The notes below the pieces were generated by a model. That model saw nothing but the letters and a program-made list of their open reading frames with translations, ran no database searches and was not told the origin of the DNA. DNA of 64,000 nt. Source: Cucumis sativus (taxonomy: Eukaryota; Streptophyta; Magnoliopsida; Cucurbitales; Cucurbitaceae). The position numbers and the translations under genes are program-made. Below, in pieces: positions 1 to 12,289 of this stretch (position 1 is the stretch's first letter; every line of letters begins with the position of its first letter). The stretch is from the NCBI RefSeq assembly GCF_000004075.3, contig NC_026660.2, positions 6,696,001 through 6,760,000 on the forward strand, in the 5' to 3' direction.

Positions 1-197
1 AGAAGATTGTCGAGATTGAGGTCTAGGGCACGCTGGTAAGCAATACATTCATGAAGAAGACGAGTCATGGCTCCGACGTCGGTGAGGGTTCGAATGTGTT
101 CGAGTGCTTCCGTTGAGCCGAATTTGATGGAGTCTTGATGATCGAGGTGATGGTCATCTTCGATGGCGGTGATAGAGCCGGTGGGAGTGGAAGCCAT
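1..197 (-). CDS. COG4: COG4-like subunit of the conserved oligomeric Golgi complex, 5' end only
   Basis: The first 65 codons of a minus-strand gene start at the ATG at 197-195 and run off the left edge without a stop. After a variable, His/Asp-rich leader of about 30 residues comes a conserved-looking block containing LTDVGAMTRLLHECIAYQ, which I recognise as the start of plant COG4. COG4 belongs to lobe A of the eight-subunit COG tether on Golgi membranes, which captures retrograde vesicles and works with SNAREs. The visible part is predicted helical, as expected for a tethering subunit. No intron is seen in the visible part. The next gene to the right lies in tandem on the same strand, about 1.8 kb away. 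Identification rests on a short conserved segment recalled from the family, so another tethering subunit is the main alternative. Confidence 0.78.
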   Translation of the reverse strand, partial: MASTPTGSITAIEDDHHLDHQDSIKFGSTEALEHIRTLTDVGAMTRLLHECIAYQRALDLNLDNL

Positions 198-1319
198 ATC
201 CTGGAGATCTGGGTCTCAAGGTGAAAAGCCTTCTTCTTCTTCTTCTACAAATGAACTCAAGCTGCTTCTTTAACTATTCCATTTCCATTTCCATTTGCAA
301 CCATGAACAAGAACATACAGAAATCGAGTTTCGTCTTACCGGCAGTTTGACGAAGAATAGCTTAAGTTTTTGTTTTGGATTAATGGACCTATTTGAAGAA
401 AAATTGAATTTTTAGATTACATTAAGTGAACCGTGAAGATACAATTTTTACCTTTACTATTTGTACACAATAATTTAATTAGAAGTTTCCTTTTCAAATG
501 TGAATTTGTTGTTTATTTGCTACAATTTATTCAGATTTTAAATATAATAAAAAAAACCACAAAATGTTGACAAGTCCCAAAATGTGTGTGTAAACATTTT
601 GTTAATAATTTTATACACAATTCCTCGAGATTAAATGGGTTTTCATTGTAAATACGAACACATCACACACATGCATTAGTAGTCAATCTATCGAAAAAAT
701 TAAAAACGGACCATTTACTAAAAAAATCACAAGTTCTAGCCAAAACTCATTAATCTTCATTAACATGGATTGACCTCATGAATTTCAAAATCATGAATCT
801 CAATCAAAATAAATCATTTTTTTTTTCAATCTTTCCACAACATTCTTTTTTTCTCTATCTCACTTGTATCTTCTCCACTCTTTTTTTACTCGAGCACTGC
901 AAACCAAAATGTGCAATCTAAATCTAAACTTAGGATCTTTTCAAGGTTGATTCTTAAATTTTGGTTTAAAGAAAATTAGAGTTCAGTCTATAGAATTTAA
1001 GTGTCCCACTATTTGATAAAATCCCTATAAATTGTTCCTAAAAAAAACTGTATCTTTTTTTCTTGACAGCGGCTTTCCAAAGCAAATCATAAAGTAAAAT
1101 CAGTTTCTACGTTGGAGCGAGGAGAGAGAGCTAAAACCCATTAGGACACATTGAAAAAGCAATGGAAGAGTACTTCAAATTCTTACATTTCAGTCCTACC
1201 ATTTCGTATATGCTTAAATTGACTTTCTATGTGTTTAAAAAAAAAATGTTTATAAATACTTAAAAATCCAATCCAAAATGCACCAAGTAGTCCCTTCTTC
1301 CCTAAGAAAAAGATAAAAG

Positions 1320-1350
<31 letters not shown>

Positions 1351-1968
1351 ATAAGGGATATTTCTTGCGAGAGGCGTGGTTCCTTAGTAATTTTCTCACA
1401 TTGATAACGCCAAATTCATTTTGCTTGGAGGGCTCTATTCCGATCGTTTCAGCCGAGCCCTTCTTTCTCCTTGGGATGAAGGAGATTTTCCTAGTCGACA
1501 AGATGAAGACTCTTACCATCATTGTTACCTTTGCAGAGGAAGTTTCTGAATAATTCTTCCGTAGTGTTCATTACTTTAGTTGGCCTTCAAAGTTAAAATA
1601 AAGAAATGATCTCAAAGAGTGACTTTTTATTCATATACAAATGATCAAAAGAATCAGTCAATTTATAGAAGGATGGCTGCTCAAGAGAATTACAAGTAGC
1701 AGAAACCGATTAACTAGCCCACTCTTGTTAAACAATAATCAAATTTAATACAAAACTACCGGCCAAGAAAATCCAAAGTAGAGACTTCTATGCAATGAAT
1801 CTAAGAATGGCTGCTATTTATGATTGAATATTCCTTATGATAGATTTTAACACCCTCAAAACAAAACTTTGCAAGATTCTAATATAGCTAGATCAAACTC
1901 ATAATTGATTTAAAACAATTAAACAAGATGAGATTTCTTTCTAACTTGTGCAAGAAGACTAACTGCAT
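198..1968. other. Intergenic: COG4 upstream region and 3' flank of the RRM gene
   Basis: No gene could be supported. The part next to 197 is the COG4 5' flank, with a TTC-rich stretch at about 230-250 that may be leader. An (AT)n tract lies at 1324-1351. A less AT-rich stretch at about 1365-1560 is open on both strands but matches no family I recognise. The part just left of 1968 should hold the 3' UTR of the RRM gene. Confidence 0.6.
1324..1351. repeat. (AT)n microsatellite
   Basis: Uninterrupted alternating A/T run of about 14 units, bordering the unidentified segment at 1365-1560. Confidence 0.95.
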
Positions 1969-4030
1969 TTAAGATTCGCTCCTTTCCAAACCTTCTCTAA
2001 CAACAAGCTTCCTGTTGTTGTACTCCTACAATGAAAGAGAGGAAAGGGTCAAAACAACAAAAATGGAATTCCAAAGTCGAACTCCAAAGGATATAGAGAG
2101 AGAATTTTACTGTTCCATCCAAAGAAATCGATGCATCACGCTCTGCAGCTGAAGAAAACGATAGAAACCCGTAAACGCGGCTTTTTCCAGCTCTACGATC
2201 GTTCAAAACTTTTGCACTGACCACAGTTCCAAATCTGCTAAAAAGGTTCCTCAGGTCTCCAGGTTTGACATCCCACGAAAGATTTCCAACATACACTTTG
2301 TAAGGACTTTCATATATTATATTCTTCTTGGGTGATGAATGCAAGTTATTAAGGTTCCTCTTTTTGGAATTCATATCAACTGCAAATCTAACGCGCATTT
2401 CACGTCCCCCAACATCCTTCAAAATAATAAATTTTATCTTTGAATGATACTGAATAAGCTAAGATTAAAACAAACTTATACTTAATTTGACACTAACAGA
2501 ACCATCTAATGCTGTAATTGAAACTTTAGCCGAGTTTATTGAACCCATTGTGACATAGCCACATCCTTTGCTTATGCCTGTCTCTGGATTCCGAGAAACC
2601 TGAGTCCAAGTTATGGAGAAACAAATCAATACCATTCAAAACATGAAAAGAAATATAAAAAACTATTGGAGATCATTCTGTTGTTTAGTGCAGTTAACTA
2701 ATTTGGTTTACTGTTTTTGTCAACAAAAAGTGGGTTTTGTGATTTTGTTGTGTATTATTAACTTCCATCTTCAAGAACAGTGTACAGTGCAAGAGGGAGG
2801 AAGAGAAAAAACCAATGCTCAAACACATTCCATTTTACTCAAGGCAGATATGCAAATTGAGGCCTGCCTTTCAAGAATAACAATTATAATAACAGTTGGA
2901 ATTTCGTAAATTTATTTCTATAGTGCTTCGAATGACCAAGTACAGAATCTCGCTAGCAAATCAAGGTCCATGGGCAACGTGCCATAGTGAGAGTTTGGGG
3001 CAAACCCCTCAAAACTAAATTATTTATATATTTATCATCTTTTGGTTATCTACGCTTTTGTCTCTAGAGTTTAAAATGCGCACTAGTATAAACTCTCTAA
3101 TCCTAGAGGCATCTCTTGAATTATTCTCTCTAGTAAAACTGTTTAGTGAATCGACTCTATTGTTTATGTTTTTCTGTTTTCTTTGTTTGCCAACTCCATA
3201 ACAACATTCAAACTTCCAAATTCGGATAATGCCTTCTGAATTTCAATTCAATTTTGTTGTTTAGTGTAGTTAACTAATTTGGTCTAATGTTTTTATCAAC
3301 AATAAGTGGGTTATTGATTTCGTTGTGTATTGACTTCAATCTCCAAGAACAATGTACAATCCAAGAAAGAAAAAGGAAAAAAAAAATGCTCAACAAAGGC
3401 AGATGAGCAAATTGAGGACTGCATATCAAGAATAATGATTATGACAGCATTCAAAATTCCAAATTCGGGGAAATGCTTTCTGAATTCCAGTTCAATTTAC
3501 TCTAACTTTCAAACTAATCATTTAAGGAAATTCCATACAGAAATAGAAGTAAATATATTGTTCTGGAAAACTAAAACGAATGAGCAAACCACAAAGACGC
3601 GGAAGGAAAACAAAAAACAAAAAATCGTATCTACCTCAGCAGCCAAGACTGTGCCATAAGGTTTAAACATCTCAACCAGCTCCGCAATGTCGCAACTCCT
3701 CGGCAAATTACAAACGTATAGCTCACAAGGACGTGCTAGCTTTTTCACTTCCTGATTTGAAAGGCTGCCTTCGCTCTTAACATCACCTTCCACAATGGCC
3801 TCCTCCGTAAGCGCAGATTCATTGTCAAGAACAGTGAAAAGCACTGGAAACCTTTCCCCATGGTTATGCCTTAGGGAAACGAGCTTCGTGTAGTCGAAGT
3901 GAAAGGATGAATGGAAAGAGTGCAGTTGTTTGAATGTACAGTAACTTGGAGATTTATGTTTGAGGATCCATAGAGAAGGAGAAGGAGAAGAAGAAGAAGA
4001 GAAGGTTAAGGAGGTCGCAAGGTTAGCCAT
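1969..4030 (-). CDS. Chloroplast ribonucleoprotein with two RRMs (33 kDa RNP-like, At1g01080 type)
   Basis: Four minus-strand exons, 4030-3635, 2599-2498, 2416-2111 and 2025-1969, join in frame to 286 codons plus TAA. All introns are GT-AG. The first ~60 residues are Ser-rich with few acidic residues, as in a plastid transit peptide. RRM1 (about 102-185) shows RNP2 LYVCNL and RNP1 KGCGYVTM, and the exon 1/2 junction falls inside it. RRM2 (about 202-280) shows RNP2 VYVGNL and RNP1 RVYGFLSF. Proteins of this family bind chloroplast transcripts and help their stability, editing or splicing in the stroma. The closest protein I recall is that of Arabidopsis At1g01080, which sits near LHY there as it does here. 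Intron 1 (2600-3634) carries an internal direct duplication. The start is the only ATG that gives a transit peptide. Confidence 0.88.
2679..3460. repeat. Direct duplication inside intron 1 of the RRM gene
   Basis: The segment at about 2679-2905 recurs, diverged, at about 3252-3460. Shared landmarks include TTGTTTAGTG followed by GTTAACTAATTTGGT, AAGTGGGTT, CAAGAACA followed by TGTACA, and GCAAATTGAGG. Both copies contain small open frames that look like non-coding carry-over. The spacing is about 575 bases. The origin, segmental duplication or two insertions of one element, is unclear. Confidence 0.75.
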
Positions 4031-6080
4031 GGCGGAGATGAAGAAGAAGCTTCGTTTCCTCTTTCTCTCCCACCGTGGGCGTATGGATTAGCTTTGGATA
4101 GCGCCATTGACGGATTAAAACCGGGTCGGGTCATAAACCGGAAGAAATATAATCCGTCTCAATGTTTGAAATGTCATATGACACAAAAATAAAAAGAAGA
4201 ATCAAATTAGACTTAGAATAGGTGAAAGGTGTTAACCGACGTCGTGGTTTGTTCGACACTTTTTCTTACTCTTGGAATAATGGGTGACTTAAAATAGAGT
4301 TGATTGAAACTCAAGGTGTTTGATCAAAGATAAGGAGAGGTTTGATCGGTGTTGATTTGAAAAAAAATACAAACTGACAACACTTTAAAATTTTTTCAAA
4401 AACTTCAACTAACTTAAACGACCAGCTTGTAATTGACCATCATTTGTTTGGTAGTGGTTTGATTGGAAAACCGACTCTGACTTATCGATACTCACCTCTA
4501 CTTGGAAGACAAACACATCAATACTCAAAACATATTTAGTTAAATTAATTCTAAACTCTTTTCAAGCACGTTTGAGTATTCCTTCAACCTCCATAGTTTT
4601 TTATGAAATTTTGGTAGATGGTAGACATTTAAAAAAATAGTAGATTTAAAATAATATTGTGTAGTCTAAGAATAATCTTTGTACAAATCAATTTTAATCA
4701 ACCTTTTGTTTCAATTATTCTAATAATTTATTTTATAGGTTGAACTAGAAATGCTGTTAGCAATTATGTCTACAATATTAGTTGGAGATCAACATCGTGT
4801 CAATATGTTACACGTTACATGTATACTAACATATGTATTATATTCGTTTTAAACTTCATCATATGTCTGTCATTATATTGTTGGCTATCATAACATTGGT
4901 TTTGATGTTAGTTTATAGTTGTCATCACATATATCAATGAGAAAAGTTTAGTTTTTTTTTTGTGTTAATTAATTACTAACTAAAAGTTGGTATCAGACAG
5001 ATTTTATTTAGAAAAGTTTACAAATTTTATGATAATAGAATCCATGACACTTATATTTTCAAATTTTCAAAACTATTAAATTTAAAAGCATATTATCTTC
5101 ACATTTGTTAAATTTACAATATGCAAAAAATAGATTCTATCAACGATTTTTTTAAAAAGAAATTTTTTTGTCATCTAATACAATTTTCATTTTCTTTAAT
5201 TCTCATTTGGAAACTAAGAAACTAAAGTGTCACTTAAATCAAATTTAAAAAGAAAAAGAGAATAGTAGTTACATTTTTCCTAATAAAATAACAATACAAG
5301 GACTAGATTGTTTTTTACTTTGGTACCAAATTTACATAAAGACAATATACTGATTGGAAACTACATTATGAGGGAAGATCAACTGAGCTTCACCTGTTAT
5401 CAACGTTGAATTTCCATTCGAGGAAGAGATCGATGACTTGCAAATTAAGAGAAATAGTTATGTATCAGTATGGGTGATGGCGGTCACAAGCAATTTGATA
5501 CTTAAGTCCAGTCAAAAAGCACAACAGTGATCAACAAATTTTAATGTAAGAAGAATATGAATTAACTCGTATATATGATGATATAATTATGTATTTATGA
5601 TTAAGAAAGCTAAGATAGAAGAGTTTTTGGATTGAACGTAACATGCTCGTTTTTCAAAGTTAGAGGAGAGAATGAAGGCTTATACAAGGAGTAGACAAGA
5701 TGGAAGGTTAAGTTGCCCTTGAGATTAAAGACTAATAAGTCGAGAGGAATAACTGAGTTGCACCCTCCTTTCACTATTTTACTTGAATGACCCTTGACCA
5801 AAGTTTTTAAGCCATCACCTGTTCGTTACAAGCTTTGATAGTAGCTCAATTTTATCTTTTTATAAAAAAAACTAATAAAGTTATTAAATTATATTTTAAT
5901 ATTGTAAATATTATTTTCTTTAACAAAAAAAAAAGAAAGAAAAAGGAAAAAACACTTGTTTTTTTGTTAGTCATTATATTTTTATATGGTTGGAAAAAGG
6001 AATAAATAAATAAAAACAAGAGCCATGAAGGAATGAAAGGTAAATGTGTATTTTATTTTTTCTCTGGAATAAGGAGAAAA

Positions 6081-6115
<35 letters not shown>

Positions 6116-6459
6116 AGAAGATATTTATCCATAAGCTAAGCATTGAGTGTGTTATTACAAAACCCTTTTATCCAATCAAACACTATCCATTTCAATCCTC
6201 TCTCATTTCCTCAACTCTCATAGCATTATCCAAATTGATTGTGAAATGAGTGGCTCTCTATCTTCATAACTTTAACACAATTTATATAACCCAACACACC
6301 AAAAACCATCTCCAAAAAAGGGAAATAAACCAAAACACATAAACACCTGTCTACAAAACAAAAGGAAAAAAACCCCAACACCAAAATCTTCACTTTCTTT
6401 CTTGCAGAAATTACCTTCTTCTTGTGCGTGAATATTTTGAGTGTGTGAGGCATTCATCA
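4031..6459. promoter_or_regulatory. Divergent intergenic region between the RRM gene and CURT1B
   Basis: This 2.4 kb separates two divergently transcribed genes for chloroplast proteins, so both promoters lie here. No coding sequence could be supported. It includes an (AG)n tract at 6085-6111 and, at 6119-6126, AAATATCT on the minus strand. The latter matches 8 of 9 positions of the clock evening element. A conventional TATA box could not be assigned with confidence. Confidence 0.6.
6085..6111. repeat. (AG)n microsatellite upstream of CURT1B
   Basis: About 13 AG units, 350 bases before the start codon. It is either a GAGA-type promoter element or part of the 5' leader. Confidence 0.9.
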
Positions 6460-7519
6460 ATGGCTTCTTCTTCTTCATCCACATTTGCTCTCTCTTCCTC
6501 CTCCACCCTCCTCGATTCTAAGGCCCCTCGACAATCCGCTTCCCCGTCATCCACCGTCCCGCTCCCCACTCTCCCCTCACCCCCTACTCCCTTGTCCCAG
6601 ATCCGCCCTTGGAAGTCCACTGCCTATTGTGAGAATTATTCTACTATATATATTAATATATCATTTAAATTTAGCAGATCTTAAGTTAACTATATTGATT
6701 TTGTACGGATTATAGGTCGGAAGATTGCTCGCAATGTGATGGGGATGGCGACCGGAGAAGTCCCAGCTGAAGTGGCGGCCGGGGAGCTGGCGGAGATGCC
6801 TGAAATTGTCAAAAAAGTTCAAGAAGCTGTATGCCAGATTTGTTTTTTTGAAAGACGAAAAAGAAAAGTTAATTACATTATTATTAATGGGTTGGATTTT
6901 GTTTTGGTTCAGTGGGATAAGGTTGAAGATAAGTATGCTGTGAGCTCACTTGCTGTCTCCGGCTTTGTGGCCCTTTGGGCCTCCGCTGGCGTTGTCTCCG
7001 TAAGCATTTTGATTCTGTATGAGTTGTAAATAAGTATAGTTGATCAAGAGCATAAAATAAGGGTCTTATATTAAATTTTGCAAAATTTGTACATTAATCT
7101 ATTTTTATATATATCTGCAGGCAATTGATAGGCTTCCTCTAGTTCCTGGCCTGCTTGAGCTTGTGGGAATTGGCTACACTGGGGTAAGTTTCTACATAAT
7201 TTAATCCCAATTATATACTTCTAAATTTATAGCATACAATTTAGTTTAATGGCCATATTTGCATTTTGTGTATAATTATATGTGCAGTGGTTTGCATACA
7301 AGAATCTGATTTTCAGACCAGACAGGTAATAAGTTCTAATAACACACCTTTTTTTTTTTTTTTAATTAAACACCATGATTATATTATATTGAAGATGTTT
7401 ATTTATTTATTATATTGTTGTTTGATTTTAAAAAAAAATACATTTTGATAAATTTTTATAGGGAAGCATTATTGCAGAAACTAAAGGAAACTTACAGTGA
7501 GATAATAGGGAGCAGCTAA
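6460..7519 (+). CDS. CURT1B: CURVATURE THYLAKOID 1B-like protein (PSI-P / TMP14 family)
   Basis: Six exons, 6460-6628, 6716-6828, 6913-6999, 7121-7183, 7288-7325 and 7462-7519, join in frame to 175 codons plus TAA. Residues 1 to about 57 are Ser/Pro-rich and end near TAYCRK, typical of the CURT1B transit peptide. The mature part has an acidic helix containing ELAEMPEIVKKVQEA-like residues. Two hydrophobic segments follow (about 103-123 and 127-150, with SGFVALWASAGVVSAI and LVGIGYTGWFAYKN). The protein ends in an amphipathic helix closing on GSS. CURT1 proteins oligomerise at grana margins and bend thylakoid membranes; CURT1B is the form also described as the phosphoprotein PSI-P/TMP14. Length fits the family. 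The gene runs in the same direction as LHY, as At2g46820 and CCA1 do in Arabidopsis. Confidence 0.95.
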
Positions 7520-9324
7520 AGAAGAGTATTGATGTTGTTGTGTGTGTTCAGAGAGGGGATTTAATTATTGAATAATAAAAAAAATATAATTAATTAATTG
7601 CTGTTTTTGCATTGCATTATTGCAACTATATTTGCATGAAAAAATTGTAACTCTTCTTTTTACCCACCCTTTTTTGTTCTCTTCATATATTATCTCTTAT
7701 GTAATTGCCCTAACTGATCAATATCCCAATCTTTATGTGCTTTCCTTTTACTACCTAGCTACCTCTTATATTGCTCTCCAATTATTCCAATTTTACACAA
7801 ACACTTTTTCAAGCCACCTAGGGACTACACCCTTTTAGTGTGTATTGTATAAGATTGATTGTTCGGTGATGTTTTCCTTTTGAACTTTGTTTTCTCAAGG
7901 AAACAATGTAATTGTTATTTTTCTTAAACATAATTTAAATAAGTTAGTAGAGAGATCACTTAAATGATACAATTACAAACGTCTAAACCTATATAAAAAA
8001 TTTTATATTTTAAATCGTAAGCAACAAAAGAAACACATTCAAAATTCAAGAAAAATGATGATCTCTCTTAATTTTTCTTCATTGACACACCAATAATACG
8101 TTAGGTATGTTTAGCTCGTTTACTTTATAGGTTGATCATAAATAACTCGACTCCATTAAAATTTATACACTATAGGCTGGTTCGAGTGAACAGTCACTCT
8201 CCTCCTACTCATAAACTATAGATTATAAATAATGTTAGTTTGGCTAAAACCTAAAGCATTGATGGGCCTTGTGGTTGGAGACTTTGGCCCAATATAATAA
8301 AACAATAATATGTTTCAAATTAATTGGGAAATAAAAAAGTGGTTTTTATTTATTTAAGAGAATAGGGTGCTCTTTTTCTTATATAATTATTTATCATATT
8401 TCATACCATCTTTTTTATTTTTTTAACAATATTAAATATAATAAAATAATCTATAGCTTATTTAAACATTCTTATATATTTTTTTAAAGATATTTATAGC
8501 AAAATTTCATTTAAAAAAAATTATCTAAATATTTATATAAACACGTCATTTTAATCTAATATATAACATATTAAATTTGTTTTAGACCGAATTTTGAATC
8601 TCAACCATGATATGATTTTATCTACTTTGGACGTAAATCCTCATTGATTTGCTTTTAGTTTCCCAACTAAAAAGGTTCATGCCAATAAATATTGTTATCA
8701 TCCTATTTTTTTAATTATCTAGTGAATATAAAACTTTAATTACATTTTCCAATGCATTTGTTATTTTCCCTCTATGCAACTATTTATGATCGATGATAGT
8801 TCTTCAATTATTTGTTTTTATTTTTAAATATTTTGCTTTAAGATATTGTGATTGGTTTTTAAGGTAAGATTTAATTTGAGAGTCGGATGGCCATATTGAT
8901 TGTCCAATCAAAGCATTAAATCAACATTTAAGCGTTGAGTTAGAATGTACCAAAAAAACCTATTGTGTTGTACCCAACATGTATGTATCACACAAATAAG
9001 GAAACTATATATCATTGCAATTTATAAATTGTAAACAAGGTACTATATATATATATTGTAGGAACAAAAAAAAAAAAAAGAAGAAGCTCGGAACATCTAT
9101 TCTAACGAATTCACTTTTATTTGTTTACTTTACTTAGAAACTTTACAAATAACCATCATCTAAAATAGACGTGAGAACTCAATAAAATAAAATTTATTTA
9201 GTATAACAAATTAAAACACTTGAAAACTAAAATGAGATTACCAATGGTTGTCATGACATTTTTCATCTTAAAAGTGGAAGATTGTCTCGTTCCCACGAAT
9301 AGTTGTATTAAAAAAAGAAGTAAA

Positions 9325-9620
9325 AACTACATTTTTAGTCTCCAAAAATTTGATGAATATGTGCTTTTGACCACTAAGTTTTAAAAATAGACATTTTTAG
9401 TCTCCACGTTTATAACGATATACTCATTTGGTTCTCGAGTTTTCAAAATGTATCTAGAATTAAAATGTCATATTATTGTTTAAAATAAAAGTATAAAGTT
9501 ATTTAAGCGGTCTTCTAAATGAGTCTATTCTTATAAATCTAGAAACTAGAAATATCTATTTAAAACTCATAAATCAAACACACATATTCATCCAAAAAAA
9601 AAAAAAAAAACTAAAAGAGT
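9325..9620. mobile_element. Fold-back element / MITE with long inverted arms
   Basis: The left arm begins TTTTTAGTCTCCAAAAA and continues through GATGAATATGTG, TAAGTTTTAAAAATAGACAT and ATACTCATTTGG. The right arm holds the inverse of the same words in mirrored order: CACATATTCATC, ATGTCTATT-like and AATGAGTCTATT. The arms are roughly 130 bases each and span almost the whole element. It has no coding capacity. The superfamily was not assigned because no target duplication could be confirmed. Confidence 0.7.
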
Positions 9621-9814
9621 AACCCACCTAACACGCATGCATAGAAAGCGATATATAAACGATTCTTCCAATTTTTAAAAATTGACCATAAAAGAAATAA
9701 ATACAACCCATATAGATATGAAATAATGGGGCAGATGATGGAAGAGTCGTCACATACGGTTACTTTAACCTATTTTTGCGTTGTGGAAAATGCAAAGAAT
9801 TAAATTTTAATTCA

Positions 9815-10037
9815 TCTTTTCCCAACATGATGTTGGGAATGAAAACCACATTTTCGACGTTTATGTGTATTACATCGAGAAAAATGTAAGATTTAAATAT
9901 TAATTTATCTTTCTCGGACGTTAGGACTAGTCCTTTAGGTTGACGCTTAATTTACAACATCGGAAAGTTTCTTTTTTCTGACGTCTCTTTCGCCGACGTC
10001 TTTTACTACATTGGAATAACCCAAAATTCTTATAGTG
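9815..10037. mobile_element. Remnant of a CACTA (En/Spm)-type transposon, right end
   Basis: The right end reads CACTATAAGAATTTTGG on the minus strand (10021-10037), the form of a CACTA terminus. Interior words CGACGT, GACGTC, GGACGTT and ACATCG recur, like CACTA subterminal repeats. I found no matching left terminus, so the left limit is approximate and the element is probably truncated. Confidence 0.5.
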
Positions 10038-11574
10038 AACCACGGTTGAGATGTCGTAGAAATTATAAACTTCAATCAATTAGATAATTTCTTTTAATTC
10101 TTTTTATCTCTTCAATCCATTAAATATTATATGGTGTAAGTTCATAATGGATGTATGAGGAGCTTAATTTTTAATTTACGTCCAAGTAAGATTTTTGTAT
10201 AAAAGTCAAATTTTCTTAAATATACTACTAACCAATTAATATAATGTGCCATATCTAGGCTACATGTCATGGCTAGGGTGGTGAGAGCATTCTTCTCGTT
10301 TCAACACTGTGTCGTGTGGATGAAAACTCAATTTTACTATCAATTTTAATACATACATATTTTTTTAGTACAATTTGAAATAGTCAAATTTGGATCTAGG
10401 ACCTCGATCTTCATGTTGGCTACCAATTTATTTACCGTTGAGGAGATCATATTAAAACTTGAAAGAAGAAAAAAACACTAACATTTTAAAAAAGAGTTTT
10501 CGATGTATGGCTAATTTTTCTCTAGCTTGTATGATATATAGAATTGCCAAAACACTCGCTCTCACTAATTTCACAACTCACTTCCACCATGGTTGTCACC
10601 CGGCAACTACTACCCTTTGTTAATCAATTCTAGCGGTCAACTCTAATGATCACTTTTACTTATTGTATTTCATGACGAACTTCTCAACTAATCACGATGA
10701 CCAACTTTAACATCTAACTTAATTAACCACGTGTTAAAAATAAACACAAAAAATTTAACATTCAAAAGCATTTTTTAGAATGCAATTATGAAATGATTAG
10801 TTCGGTACAACTAAATGTAATATTTTAACGATGTTGAAACACTATAAAAGTGTAACAAATAAAACGAACTTGTATATAAAATGTACTTTTTCAAACGAAC
10901 TAGTGTTTTTTTTAAAAAAATTAAATTATTTAAAAAATGTTTAAATAAAAATGATTTTTTGAAAAATATTTTTTTAGACAATTAAAACAAGGTCTTTTAT
11001 CAAAGAAAAATGCATTTTTTTTTTTAACATAATGAACCAAAATCTTTAAAGAAGTATTAACAAAAAATTATATTATATAAATGATTTATATTGATATATT
11101 TTACTATTATTTCATATTCATAAAGTTTGTGAGTATATATTATTTAATACAATATACATTTTTTCTTATATTTTAGAAATATTTTCAATAGTTTTCTATT
11201 AACTAAATTCCATACAAGAATGACAAAAATTTAAACAAAATTTTAAACTATTTTTTTTTTGTTCGTTTTGTAAGTGTTTGATTTTTTATTTTCACTTTTT
11301 AAAATTAAGTACGTTTTTTTTTTATATATATATATCTATATGTTATGAGAATTTGTACCTTTTATCTTTACTCAAATGAATTGAATTAAGTCAAAAAGAC
11401 CCTATTTCATTTATATATGTATATATGTATGTATGCATGTTACGTCCTTCTAAATTTCAGTTCTCTATTTTTCATTTTTTAAAATGTCAAAGTATCTTGT
11501 AAAAGAAAAAACCCAATTTCAACGGGAAAATTTATTTTAAATGACAAAAAATTCTAAAAATATTTATAAAGATA

Positions 11575-11905
11575 AATATCAATTTATATTTATGAATTTT
11601 GTATTAATTTAAACTCTAAACTTATAATTATGTATCAATTTAAATAATCCTAAATTAATAATTATATCAATTTAAATCTTAAACTTTCGTAAATGTATCA
11701 ATTTCATCCATATAAGTCTATGGTTTAAATTGATATGGTTTAAATTGATACACTTGTAAAAATTGATGGTCTAGATTAATACTGTTATTAGTTAGCTAGA
11801 GTTAAAAATGATATAACTCTCAGAGTTAAAGATTTAAATTGATACAATTATTAATCTAAGATTTAAATTGATATAAACTTCATTTATAAATGTAGGAAAA
11901 AGATG
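11575..11905. mobile_element. Fold-back element rich in ATCAATTTAAA / TTTAAATTGAT words
   Basis: The left half repeats TATCAATTTAAA-type words (11577, 11633, 11668, 11696). The right half repeats the inverse, TTTAAATTGATA (11725, 11744, 11833, 11864). The outer parts, CAATTTATATTTATG and CATTTATAAATG, are also roughly inverse. This gives a large imperfect palindrome without coding capacity. Confidence 0.6.
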
Positions 11906-12289
11906 TCATAAGGTCCACACCTTTTGTTAATTTTCCCGATTTACAATAAGAATCTCAAACTTTTGAATTGGAACTAAACCACTGCAAAAGTCTTAAGCTA
12001 GACCTTTGGCAAGAACTACGCATTTTTATGAAAATGACTTGGGGGCTACAATTCCACAAGGAAAAATTTTAAGTTTCTTGGGTGTTAATGAGATCCAAGT
12101 CTTTGTTTTATATATATATATAAAAGTAGTTGGATTGTCAATGGTTGCCCCAATTATTAAATACCTTGTTCTGGATAGGTTAAAAATAAATGTTAGGAGT
12201 TTTCTTACCCATCTTCAAACTATTAGGTAGTATATTAAATTTGCCTTTAGCTAGTTCAATAAATCTCTCATTTCAAGGATAAAATCGAG

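Noticed and set aside
221..415. 64-codon frame beside COG4
   Set aside because: Low-complexity translation of the TTC-rich leader region on the strand opposite COG4, with no motif.
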